Assembly: GCA_004172865.1 (NCBI GenBank)
Contig: SEBV01000010.1
Location: 248,001 to 312,000, forward strand
DNA length: 64,000 bases
Direction of reading: 5' to 3'
Origin: Gammaproteobacteria bacterium
Lineage (GTDB): Bacteria > Pseudomonadota > Gammaproteobacteria > Pseudomonadales > Cellvibrionaceae
Shown here: positions 18,236 through 28,200 of the stretch, in pieces
Layout of the letters: each line of letters starts with the position of its first letter
How positions within the stretch are numbered: position 1 is the first letter of the stretch
Position numbers and translations under genes: made by a program
Notes under the pieces: generated by a model
Told to the model about the DNA's origin: nothing
The model's input: only the letters and a program-made list of their open reading frames with translations
The model's database searches: none

Positions 18236-19573
18236 ATGACGAATCAAGCCTATCTGGAGCGATTGCGCGGTTTATCCAATCGCTTGGTAGCACTGCAAAA
18301 GCCGATTCGCATTTTGGATGCGATTAAATGGCCTGCTGATCTCGAAATCGTTTTTTTGGCTAAAGGCGGCCGCGAATTACCTAAATTGGGGGCCGATTTT
18401 TACCAAAATCAACGCCTCTCATTCGATACCGATAAAGTCTATTCACAGCTCAAAGAACTCAAATCCGATGTGCGCCGCGACCTTGGACGTGGCGATGCAC
18501 TGGGTCAGATTCTCCAATCCACTATCGATCAATACCAAATCGTGATTGAGCTGCTGCGCACCCGCGGCACAGATCAATTCGGGCATTTCAGCAAACTGCT
18601 CTATGGTTCAGCGCAAGATAAAGTCCGCGGCGACCGCAAAACCCTGCGGGAAATGGGTGAGCGTCTGTGTCACATCTTCTCGCTTCCTGCTGTCGAACAC
18701 CTAAATCGCCCTTACGCTAACAATATTTCGGCTGAGCAAGCGGTTGGCACCTTGCACGAGCGAATGGATAAATATTTCGGCAGCGGTGAAGTGCGCGTAG
18801 TGCTTAGCGATGACATAGTGTCGGATGCATCCGCCGGTGGCGATTGCATCAAAATTAATCGCCGCGCCATGTTTTCAGAGCTAGATTTGCAAGTGCTGGA
18901 AGTTCACGAAGGCTGGGTTCATATAGGCACCACGCTCAATGGCCGCGAGCAGCCTTGGGCGACCTGGCTCAGCGTGGGGTCGCCACGCATTACGGCGATT
19001 CAGGAAGGCATGGCGGTGTTAATGGAAACGCTAACCTTCAGCTCTTTTCCGCAACGCGCGCGCAGAATTAGCGACCGCGTAGTTGCGGTGGATTTAGCGG
19101 AACAAGGCGCAAACTTTTGTGAAGTTTATCGCTACTTTTTAGAGCGCGGCATTAGCAAACACGACAGCTATCGTGTAACCCAGCGTGTATTTCGCGGCGG
19201 CACTTTGGATGGCGGCTCGGTATTTACGAAAGATATTTCTTACGTAAAAGGTTTTGTAGAAAATGTGAATTTTATTCGCAGCGCGATTCAATCTGGCGTG
19301 CCTGAAATTATTCCGATGTTATTTGTTGGGAAAGTCACCCTGGATGATTTGCCGCTGCTGTACCAGTGTTATTTGGAAGGCGTAATTGCACCGCCTAAAC
19401 ATTTGCCATCCATGTTCCGCGACTTAAACGGGTTGTACGTGTGGTTTGGTTTTTCAAGCAGTATGGGGCTCATGAATATTGCGAAGGTGCAACAGCACTT
19501 CAGCAAGCTGTTTCAAAAAATGCCTGCATCCACTCCTTTATACCTCAACAAAAATGATGTTGAATTAGATTAA
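18236..19573 (+). CDS. DUF1704 (MATCAP-like) putative metallocarboxypeptidase
   Basis: Protein of 445 residues in the family annotated as flavohemoglobin expression-modulating QEGLA-motif proteins, now grouped with the tyrosine carboxypeptidases of the KIAA0895/MATCAP type. The zinc motif is HEGWVH (His224, Glu225, His229), and the second signature is QEGMA (Gln256-Ala260), a variant of QEGLA with Met for Leu. Downstream motifs YRYFLERGISKHDSYRVTQR and VFRGGTLDGGSVFTKDISY are typical. It is expected to be a cytoplasmic zinc peptidase; the bacterial substrate is unknown. It is followed at 18 bases by a small unknown gene and may be cotranscribed with it. Confidence 0.88.
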   Translation: MTNQAYLERLRGLSNRLVALQKPIRILDAIKWPADLEIVFLAKGGRELPKLGADFYQNQRLSFDTDKVYSQLKELKSDVRRDLGRGDALGQILQSTIDQYQIVIELLRTRGTDQFGHFSKLLYGSAQDKVRGDRKTLREMGERLCHIFSLPAVEHLNRPYANNISAEQAVGTLHERMDKYFGSGEVRVVLSDDIVSDASAGGDCIKINRRAMFSELDLQVLEVHEGWVHIGTTLNGREQPWATWLSVGSPRITAIQEGMAVLMETLTFSSFPQRARRISDRVVAVDLAEQGANFCEVYRYFLERGISKHDSYRVTQRVFRGGTLDGGSVFTKDISYVKGFVENVNFIRSAIQSGVPEIIPMLFVGKVTLDDLPLLYQCYLEGVIAPPKHLPSMFRDLNGLYVWFGFSSSMGLMNIAKVQQHFSKLFQKMPASTPLYLNKNDVELD

Positions 19574-19590
19574 GTGAACACTTTTATTAA

Positions 19591-19941
19591 ATGATGACGA
19601 ACTACACAGTTGTAATTTCTGGCTCCAATATATTTTTTGAAAACTATAACAGCACTGCACCAGTGGTTGGATTTATTGCTTGCCGTTTAATTAAGGCACA
19701 AACCGAAGAACTCGCTATAGCAACCGCCAAGCGCGATATTTTAGTGGATTGGAACCGCAGCTTTAATGCCGACCGCAAACTTGGTTTACCCGTATTGCAA
19801 CTCGAAAATATTGCGCCGTTTAAAGGCTGGATAAAACCCAAAACCACTCACGATTATTTTTGGTATACCGACGAAGAACATAAACAAAATCAAATTGCAG
19901 AATTAACCGCTGCGCCGAAAAAATGGTTTTGGAAAAAATAA
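19591..19941 (+). CDS. Hypothetical protein downstream of the DUF1704 gene
   Basis: 116-residue protein I do not recognise. It starts MMTNYTVVISGSNIFFENYN, has a central acidic-helical stretch (TEELAIATAKRDILVDWNRS) and a Lys/Trp-rich end (APKKWFWKK). No signal peptide or transmembrane segment is visible. Tandem ATG codons lie at 19591 and 19594; the ribosome-binding site is weak. It is 18 bases after the DUF1704 stop on the same strand, so a functional link is possible. Coding is supported by length, codon use like its neighbours and by position. Confidence 0.6.
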   Translation: MMTNYTVVISGSNIFFENYNSTAPVVGFIACRLIKAQTEELAIATAKRDILVDWNRSFNADRKLGLPVLQLENIAPFKGWIKPKTTHDYFWYTDEEHKQNQIAELTAAPKKWFWKK

Positions 19942-20190
19942 TAGTGCCCTGAAAATTATCCTTAGTGTGGCTGTGACCTTAAGCTGCATTAAGCGATAAT
20001 TTTTAGGCAAAACTCTTTGAAGACCTATAGCCCGCATATACCTAAGAAATCCCGCCACCGTCTCCTTTCCAATATCAATAAAAATCCGGCATTTGCGCCA
20101 TATGCTTCTATACTTCCAAGGAAGCGAAAAAAAAACAACAAACGCAAATAAATCTCATTACCGGCAAGTGGCGTTCTAGCCAAAAAATTC

Positions 20191-21999
20191 ATGCATCAAG
20201 CTAAAATCCCGTTAAAAGGCTGGTTAAAACAGCAACAGCATATTATTCATAATTGCCTTTCCGCCGTATTAGTGCGCGTGTCGGAAAATGGCAATGTAAA
20301 ATGCATTGCTCAAATTCCAGAAGTATCCCCGCAGGAAAAATTTAATCCAGATCAACAGACTGCCGTTGCCATTAAAGAAGTTATTCAAAAACAACGATTA
20401 CATTTGGTACCGGTGGACGCAAACCAAATGCTTATGGCGCACCCGGTGGTATACCAAGGTCAAATTTGGGGCGCAGTAATTCTGCGTATTGGCAGTAACG
20501 ATAAAAAAGTTATCAGCGACAACTTACATCTCTTGCAACAGGGACTGGTGTGGTTGCAGTTTCTGTTAACTCAACAGGCATTAATCCTAAGTGACTTACC
20601 TACAACCGATTTATCTAAAACTGAATTACCTCCATCTAACGAAGACCCGCAAAGCGAATTGCTAATGCAATTGATGACCAGCTTGCTAAAAGAAAATAGT
20701 TTGCAGGAAACCTCAATCAGCTTAGTCAATTTTTTTGCAACCCAGTTACAAGCATCGCGCGTGAGTTTTGGTTTGCTAAAAAGTAATGCTATAGATTTAA
20801 CTGCGGTTTCGTTTTCAGCAAATTTCGATAAGCGCACCAGCGCCATGCAAGCTATCAGCAATGCCATGGACGAAGCGGTCGATCAACGAATTAATATTCA
20901 CGTTGACAAAAATTCCGCAGCGGCTGATGAGCTATCAAAAATTCAACGCTGCCACCACAATCTTTTACGTGAACAACAGGCGGCTAGTGTAGATAGCTTT
21001 TTATTGCGCAAGGATTCTCAAATTCTAGGCGTACTCACTGTTGAATATAAAACCAATTTGCCAGAAAAAAATAGTTTATTAAAACCAGCGTTGCTATTGG
21101 TGAGTGATTTAATCGCATTAAAGCAATCTGGTGAGAATAATATTCGCCAGCAAATAAAAGCACGCGCTCAAAAAAAATTGCAGCCATTATTAGGCGGGGA
21201 AAAACTGACCCGAAAAATAGTCGCTATTATTGCAGTAGTATTATTTTTAATTTTGCTCTTCCCAGCCAATTACTGGGTTACGAGTGATGCAAGTTTACAA
21301 AGCAAGTACAAATATTTAGTAGTGTCACCACAGGATGGTTACCTAGAATCAATAAAAGTCAGGCCCGGAACCTACGTTAAAAAAGGTGACCTACTTGCAC
21401 AACTTGATGATGAAGACTTGCGTTTGGAAAGACGCAAACTCTTCAGCCAAATGCAGCAATCACAGCAGGAATACGACAATGCTTTAGCAAATTCTAATCG
21501 CGCGCAGGCAGCCATTGCCAACGAAAAAGTCGAACAAGCTAGCAGTCAATTACAATTAATTGAACAACAACAATCGCGCACGCAACTGGTAGCATCGAGT
21601 GAAGGAATAATTACTTCAGACGATATTTCGCAATCGCTGGGAACACCTGTAAAACAAGGCCAGATTTTATTTGAAATTTCTGCAAACCAGGGTTACCTGG
21701 TTCAACTGTGGATAGACGAGCGCGACATAGCTCCGCTAAAGCCGGGCCAAGCCTGCAAAATTAAACTAACCAGCATTCCCAATGAAGTTTTTGAAGCGAG
21801 CGTAAAATCGATTACGCCAATTAGCGAAATTCGTGAAGGCAAAAATTATTTTCGCGTAGAAGCAACGCTTAATCGCGAAACTGCTGAACTGCGCCCAGGC
21901 ATGACAGGTTCAGGAAAAGTGTTAGCGGGCCGTGAATGCCTGGGTTGGATATGGTTTCACGATATTTGGTATTGGCTAAGGTTAAAACTATGGCTGTAA
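20191..21999 (+). CDS. GAF-domain HlyD-type membrane fusion protein
   Basis: 602-residue protein, first of the adhesin-system block. The N-terminal half (about 1-325) is soluble and holds a GAF-like sensor region (about 150-320, SLLKENSLQETSISLVNFFA to LGVLTVEYK). One transmembrane segment follows (about 340-360, IVAIIAVVLFLILLFPANYW), then a periplasmic HlyD-type adaptor: a lipoyl-like half (VVSPQDGYLESIKVRPGTYV), a coiled-coil hairpin rich in Gln, the second lipoyl half, and a beta-barrel region (IRPLKPGQ-type motif as IAPLKPGQACKIKL). A cytosolic GAF joined to a periplasmic adaptor suggests signal-gated assembly. Its last 10 bases overlap the next gene. Confidence 0.85.
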   Translation: MHQAKIPLKGWLKQQQHIIHNCLSAVLVRVSENGNVKCIAQIPEVSPQEKFNPDQQTAVAIKEVIQKQRLHLVPVDANQMLMAHPVVYQGQIWGAVILRIGSNDKKVISDNLHLLQQGLVWLQFLLTQQALILSDLPTTDLSKTELPPSNEDPQSELLMQLMTSLLKENSLQETSISLVNFFATQLQASRVSFGLLKSNAIDLTAVSFSANFDKRTSAMQAISNAMDEAVDQRINIHVDKNSAAADELSKIQRCHHNLLREQQAASVDSFLLRKDSQILGVLTVEYKTNLPEKNSLLKPALLLVSDLIALKQSGENNIRQQIKARAQKKLQPLLGGEKLTRKIVAIIAVVLFLILLFPANYWVTSDASLQSKYKYLVVSPQDGYLESIKVRPGTYVKKGDLLAQLDDEDLRLERRKLFSQMQQSQQEYDNALANSNRAQAAIANEKVEQASSQLQLIEQQQSRTQLVASSEGIITSDDISQSLGTPVKQGQILFEISANQGYLVQLWIDERDIAPLKPGQACKIKLTSIPNEVFEASVKSITPISEIREGKNYFRVEATLNRETAELRPGMTGSGKVLAGRECLGWIWFHDIWYWLRLKLWL

Positions 22000-24152
22000 A
22001 CCAAAACCCGCTTTGGCAGCGCCTCGAAGTATTGCGCCCTTCCCTGCCTCGCCATATTGATTTCCAACGTCGCGATTACAACGGCGAACTTTGGTATTTG
22101 CTGCACGACAAAAGTAACGGACGTTTTCACCGGCTTACGCCTTCTGCCTATCGGCTATTAAGCTTTATGAACGGGCGCAATTCATTGCCGCAAATTTTAC
22201 AGGCAGCTTCAGCGCCGGAGCTTTATGAAAACCCCGAAGAAATTCCCACGCGCGATGAACTCGTTCATCTCTTACAATATTTACACGTAGCGGATTTATT
22301 GTTGTGCGATATGCCGCCCAGCACGCAGGAATTATTTGCACGGCAACAGCAGAAAAAAAAGCAGCGTTGGTTGCAACTGTTAATGAATCCGCTGGTGTGG
22401 AAATTTTCGCTTGGCAACCCTAATCGCTTTTTGGAAAAACTGAATCCATTAGCGAAATTAATCACTTCTCCTGCAATGGGAATGGTATGGCTCTTGTGTG
22501 TAACCGTCGCACTCGTGCAAGCAGCCATGCATTGGACGGAATTAACACACGGGCAGCTGGATAAAATTTTATCGCCCCACAATTTATTTTTATTGTGGTT
22601 AACCTATCCACTATTAAAAATAGTGCATGAGTTAGGTCACGGCTTATTTACCAAAGCCTGGGGCGGTGATGTACATGAATTTGGCGTTATTTTTATGCTG
22701 GGAACGCCATTGCCCTATGTAGATGCCAGCGCTGCAACCGCGTTTAAAACCAAACGACAACGCATGCTCGTGAGTGCAGCGGGCATGGCGGTGGAATTAT
22801 TTCTAGCAGCGCTCGCTTTACTAATCTGGATAAATGTCGAATCAGGATTATTAAAAGATATTTTATACAACGTCATTTTAATCGGTAGCGTTTCCACGTT
22901 ATTTTTTAATGGCAATCCATTGATGCGATACGATGGTTACCATCTGCTAACAGATGCCATCGACCAACCCAATTTAGCCAGCCGAGCCAATCAGCAAATC
23001 AGTTATTTAATTCGCCGCTATGCGTATGGGCTGCAAGGTTTATATTCACCCGCGGGCAATTCACGTCAAGCAATTGCGTTAACAACTTATAGCATTGCCG
23101 CCCTTATTTATCGTTTATTTATTCTCGGTTCTATTATTTTATTGGCGGCGCACTATTTTCCAAAACTTGGTTTGGTGCTTGCGCTCTGGCTAATTGCTTT
23201 TCAAATTCTTTTGCCTGCAATTAAGTACAGTTTATTTCTAATAAAAAGCCCTGCATTAAAAGCAGTACGAAAACGTTCATTAGTTGTCGTTGGCAGCGGC
23301 ATCGCGACACTTATTTTATTTCTCACTTTTATGCCCATGCCTAACTCCACATTCACTGAAGGTGTAATTTGGCTACCGGACAATGCAAGAATTAAAGCCG
23401 AAGCCTCTGGAGAAATTACGCAGCTTTTTATTAAAGACGGCGATCAAGTCACGCAAGGACAGCCAATTTTACAACTGACTAATCCCACTTTGATTGCGAA
23501 CCTCGCCACCAAACAAGGAAGCCTGCGCGAATACGAAGCGCGCTTGCAAGAAGCCTGGAGCTATGACCGCAGTAAGGCGCAGCTACTTACACAAGATGCC
23601 GATGCAATTCGCGCCGAGGTAAATGTATTGCAAGAACGTGTTGATCATTTGACATTACGCAGCCCAACGGCGGGACGTTTGCGCATTACAAAACATTATC
23701 AACTCGAAGGCAGCTTTTTATCGCAAGGAGAAAGCGTTGCGCTGGTTGAAACCCACGAACCTTTACGCGTTCGCGCTGCTTTAACGCAAGAAGAAATTGG
23801 TTTGGTAAAACAGGCAACAAAAAAAGTAGAATTACGCCTGGCAAGTAAATTAGCGCAGCCTATTGATGCCGCTATAAGTCAGCAAGTCCCCGCAGGAACT
23901 TTTGAACTGCCCAGCCCTATATTAGGTGCAAAAGGTGGTGGCCGCATTACGCTGGATGCATCAAAACCCGAGGGCACTAAAACGGCGCAAATGATTTTTT
24001 TAGTAGACCTAACCGCAAAAAACCTTATACAAGAAAATCAATTTGGCGAGCGTGCTTATGTACGTTTTTATCATCCCGCCGAACCTATGGCAACTCAGTG
24101 GTATCGCAAATTTCAACAAATTTTCATCCGCAATTTTCAACACGCTTTTTAG
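21990..24152 (+). CDS. M50 site-2-protease-type membrane protein with C-terminal HlyD domain
   Basis: About 720 residues from the ATG at 21990, which has AAGG upstream and overlaps the previous stop; an in-frame ATG at 21936 would deepen the overlap. The N-terminus (about 1-125) resembles the PqqD-like winged-helix region of peptide-modification proteins. A polytopic M50 core follows, with zinc motif HELGH (His212, Glu213, His216) and the third-ligand motif NPLMRYDGYHLL (Asp about 314). A further membrane segment at about 433-453 leads to a periplasmic HlyD-type lipoyl/barrel domain (IKAEASGEITQLFIKDGDQV). Families with this layout act with large exported peptides or proteins. Here it may process or export the giant protein encoded two genes downstream. 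Confidence 0.85.
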   Translation: MAVNQNPLWQRLEVLRPSLPRHIDFQRRDYNGELWYLLHDKSNGRFHRLTPSAYRLLSFMNGRNSLPQILQAASAPELYENPEEIPTRDELVHLLQYLHVADLLLCDMPPSTQELFARQQQKKKQRWLQLLMNPLVWKFSLGNPNRFLEKLNPLAKLITSPAMGMVWLLCVTVALVQAAMHWTELTHGQLDKILSPHNLFLLWLTYPLLKIVHELGHGLFTKAWGGDVHEFGVIFMLGTPLPYVDASAATAFKTKRQRMLVSAAGMAVELFLAALALLIWINVESGLLKDILYNVILIGSVSTLFFNGNPLMRYDGYHLLTDAIDQPNLASRANQQISYLIRRYAYGLQGLYSPAGNSRQAIALTTYSIAALIYRLFILGSIILLAAHYFPKLGLVLALWLIAFQILLPAIKYSLFLIKSPALKAVRKRSLVVVGSGIATLILFLTFMPMPNSTFTEGVIWLPDNARIKAEASGEITQLFIKDGDQVTQGQPILQLTNPTLIANLATKQGSLREYEARLQEAWSYDRSKAQLLTQDADAIRAEVNVLQERVDHLTLRSPTAGRLRITKHYQLEGSFLSQGESVALVETHEPLRVRAALTQEEIGLVKQATKKVELRLASKLAQPIDAAISQQVPAGTFELPSPILGAKGGGRITLDASKPEGTKTAQMIFLVDLTAKNLIQENQFGERAYVRFYHPAEPMATQWYRKFQQIFIRNFQHAF

Positions 24153-24256
24153 TCGCATGAAAACGAATATTTTTACCCGAAAGCATGGATTTTCCCTGCG
24201 ATTTTGCAAATCTCTTCTATAGTTAGGGTTCATAATTCCTCTTTGTTTAAACGCCT

Positions 24257-25099
24257 ATGACCAAGTTTTTTATTAGCTTATTTTTAGTCGCCAGTGCCGG
24301 CAGCGCAATTGCACAAAATAATAATACTAATCAATTAAATTGCCGTATTGAACCTTCAACAATGATTGCGCTTAGCAGCCCTGTGGTTGGCGTTATCAGT
24401 GAAGTGCTGGTTGATAAAAACAGTAAGGTAGAAAAAGGTACCGTGGTTGCGCGGCTTGAAGCCAGTGTTGAAACTGCTACGGCGGAATTGCGCCGGGTTC
24501 AGGCTGACCTTCACAGCGATGTTGACGCACAGCGCCTGCAATTGGATTTTAGCCAACGCAATCTTGAGCGCGTTAATAATTTATACGAAAAAAAAGCGGC
24601 GTCTTTTACTGAATTGGATAAAGCGAAAACCGAACGTGCTATAGCGGCACAACAATTACAACAAGCACAAGATCGCAAACGTCAAGCTGATTTGGAATAC
24701 AAACGTGCGCAGGCTGATTTACAAAAGCGAACTATTGTTAGCCCGGTGAGCGGCATTGTTGTTGAACGTTTTAAACAACCGGGCGAGCACATTGATTTTG
24801 AACCTGTATTAAAAATTGCGCATCTCGACCCATTAAAAGTTGAAGTCTTTGCCCCTTCCAGTTTGTACGGCGCAATTAAAGAAGGTATGAAAGCGACCGT
24901 AACGCCAGAACTTCGTTCGATTAACAAAACCTATACCGCTGACGTGGTATTGGTGGATCAAGTTATTGATGGCCCAAGCAATACGTTTGCAATTCGCCTT
25001 TCAATTCCAAACCCCGACAATAAAATTCCAAGCGGATTGAAATGCAAAGTCAGTTTTGAAGGTGTTAGTTTAAATTTGTTGGATGCCAAACGTCCTTAA
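24257..25099 (+). CDS. Periplasmic HlyD/RND-type adaptor protein
   Basis: 280-residue secreted adaptor. A Sec signal peptide (about 1-19, FLVASAGSAIA) is followed by lipoyl half-motif SSPVVGVISEVLVDKNSKVE, a long alpha-hairpin (about 75-155), the second lipoyl half (TIVSPVSGIVVERFKQPGEH) and a beta-barrel domain ending GLKCKVSFEG. No lipobox is present. It is the third adaptor in the block, 104 bases after the M50 gene. No RND pump, ABC ATPase or TolC gene accompanies it in the window, so it probably works with the two preceding membrane proteins. Confidence 0.85.
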   Translation: MTKFFISLFLVASAGSAIAQNNNTNQLNCRIEPSTMIALSSPVVGVISEVLVDKNSKVEKGTVVARLEASVETATAELRRVQADLHSDVDAQRLQLDFSQRNLERVNNLYEKKAASFTELDKAKTERAIAAQQLQQAQDRKRQADLEYKRAQADLQKRTIVSPVSGIVVERFKQPGEHIDFEPVLKIAHLDPLKVEVFAPSSLYGAIKEGMKATVTPELRSINKTYTADVVLVDQVIDGPSNTFAIRLSIPNPDNKIPSGLKCKVSFEGVSLNLLDAKRP

Positions 25100-25189
25100 A
25101 TTAGTGTTAAAAAGTATTTGCACGTTTTTAGATATAAGTTTTTAGATAAAGGGAAGCATGGATTATAAAACTAACAATATCCCTTAATC

Positions 25190-25215
25190 TTTATACGCAA
25201 TTCGCTGCGTATAAA
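25190..25215 (+). promoter_or_regulatory. Perfect hairpin in the leader of the giant LEPR-XLL gene
   Basis: A 10-bp perfect inverted repeat (25190-25199 TTTATACGCA with 25206-25215 TGCGTATAAA), loop ATTCGC, ends 19 bases before the ATG at 25235. On the plus strand no U-tract follows, so it is not a normal terminator for the upstream gene. It could be an operator or an RNA structure close to the ribosome-binding region. Confidence 0.5.
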
Positions 25216-25234
25216 AAAAGTAATTTGAGCAGCC

Positions 25235-28200
25235 ATGTCAAAACCAACGCGCACACGTCGCCCCATTATTGAAGCTATAGAACCGCGGCTGTTGTTTTCG
25301 GCCACGGCAGATATTGCTGTTTTTGATGATGCGAGCCATTCCGTTGATTCACTCTCCCATGCTGCAAATAATTTGGATTTAACGCAGGTCTACCCAGATT
25401 TAATGGCGCAACCGCCGATCAGTGTTGCTGCAACTGATACAGAAAATTCCCATACACCTATCGCATTACCTGCAGATACACCTCAAGAAATCGCAACTCA
25501 CTCTTTGGTATTTGTTGACACTCATGTCGATAATTACGAAGCGCTGGTAAAAGATATTTTAAACAATCCCGACAACAAAAATGTGGAGATTATTTATTTA
25601 GATGCAAATCAGGATGGCATTGCGCAAATCACCAAAACCTTAAGTACGCTATCAAATGTTTCGTCCATTCAATTAATATCGCACAGTGTTGCGGGTGAAT
25701 TGCAACTCGGCAGTTCAATCATCAGTGAAACCACACTGGCACAATTTAAAAATCAATTACAAAGTTGGCAACGCGCGCTAACAACTGATGCCGATATTTT
25801 AATTTATGGATGCGATCTCGCTGCAAATAGCGCTGGCATAAATTTACTGCAAGACCTTAGTCAAATAACCGGTGCGGATACTGCAGCTAGCACAAACCTA
25901 ACGGGTAATGCAGCTCCGAATGCTGATTGGGTATTGGAAAAAAATATTGGCCATATCGAAACAGCGGCTCTAATTGGCGCGCAACAAACTCAAACCTGGC
26001 ACGGCGTTTTAGCAGATGTCACTTACATCAATACCGGCTCCGGCGGCAGCAATTACGCATTAATTCCCGGCGATTTTGCGGGGCAAAGTTTTCAAATTCC
26101 CAGCGCTGCAACGGTTGATCGTTTTAGTGTTGAGATCAATAAAACTGCAGGCGCAGCTGCACAAAATCTTTTTCTGGAAATTCGCGATGGCTACAACGGC
26201 AACGTCATCGGCAGCGCAATGGTTTCATCCAGTGCGCTAAGCGATGGCGTGCAGTGGGTGAATTTTGATTTCGCAGAAACTGCAGTCACGGCCTATCACG
26301 TTTACTGGGCGCGCTTAACCACGAGCGGTAGCGATGGTTTGGTGGCGGCGACTTACCACAACACCGATGTATTTGGCAGCGGTACATTTTTTAATAACGG
26401 CGGCGGCGCATCCTGGGATTTATCTTTTGCAGTCACCAATGTTGCCGCAACCAATAACGCGCCCAGCGTAATAATTACACCGACAAATTATTCCGCGACC
26501 GAACAAGTCGCGATGAATTTACACGGCACCGGTATTTCCGTAGCTGATATAGATGGCGATAGTTTAACAATCACCGTTGCAGCAACGTCCACCAACAGCC
26601 AACTCACTGCCAACCTTGGTACAACCGGCGTAACTATCAATTCAGGCAACGGCACTAATAGTTTGGCATTGCATGGAACTGCAGCTCAATTAAATGATTT
26701 TTTTAACGGCAATAACAGCGCAACCCTAACCTATCGCATTGCCGCTAACACACCCGTGGCCAGCTCAACACTTACCATTACCGCGAATGACGGCAGCTTG
26801 TCGGCCAATGACACAGCCATTATTAATATCACTGCCGTTAACGACGGGCCGGTTAATACCAAACCCGTCACACAAAATATCAATGAAGATACGCCCTTGG
26901 TTTTTAGTGCTGCCAACGGAAATCAAATCAGCATTGCCGATGTAGATGCCGGAAGTAACCCCGTGCAGACCACAATATCGGTAACCAACGGAGTTTTAAG
27001 TCTCGCGGGAATCACCGGACTAAGTTTCACCACCGGCGATGGCACTAGCGACACCAGCATGACATTTACTGGCACGCTCACTAACATTAACAACGCCTTG
27101 GCCGCGCTTACTTACACACCGACCAGTAATTTTAACGGCTCATCCACCCTAACCATTACGACCAACGATTTAGGTAATACCGGAACTGGCGGGCCGTTGA
27201 GCGATACAGATACAGTCATCATAAATGTGGCCGCCGTGAACGACGCGCCCACTACCGCGCATCCAATCCCCAACCAAAATGCACCTAAAAACGTTGCCTT
27301 CAATTACACCTTTGCTGCCAACACGTTTAGTGATGTGGATGCCGCCACAACACTGACTTACTCCGCCCAAGTCGGCGGCGGCGCTTTACCATCATGGTTG
27401 AGCTTCAACCCAACCACTCGCACTTTTAGTGGAACACCTACTAATAGCGATGTCGGCACGCTCAATATCGATGTCACCGCAGATGATGGCAGCGGCGGTA
27501 CGGCTACAGATACTTTTTCGATTATTACCTCCGCCAATCTCGACACCAATTACATCAACACAGGTTCAAATGGCTTTGAGTTAACCGTATCTACAACAAA
27601 CCAAGTCGGTCAAAGTTTCTCGTACACCAGCGGTAACGGCACTTATCTCGTCAATGAAATTAGCTTATTCACTGTGGCTTATGGCGCAGCGCCGCAAACG
27701 GTAACCGTACAATTATTGGATGCCTGGAACGGCACGGTTTTGGGAACAGACAGCGTTACATCCAACGACTTAAGCCAAGCTAATAAAGAATGGTATAGCT
27801 TTGATTTTGGCAATGTGTCACTCACCGACGGCACAACCTACTATATAAAAGTCAGCTCAACCGGCACCGACAATGCCATCAAGCTCGGCCACTTCGGCGA
27901 TGTGGTCGGCGGAAACGTGTTGATCAATGGAGCAGACGACGCAACCAAAGATCTAGCCTTTAAGATGAGTTACGAAAACGGCAGCAACATTACGCCGGCG
28001 GTGGATTATTCCATCAGCGACAAAGCACTGAACAGCGAAGCAACCTTCAACTACAACATGTCCACTAATACTTTCTCGGATGCAGACCCGCTCGATACCC
28101 TAACTTACCGAGCGCATTTGGTCGGCCAAAGCGGCTTAAACTGGATTACCTTCGATACCTCAACTTTGCATTTTGGCGGCACGCCTCACTTCAACCAAAT

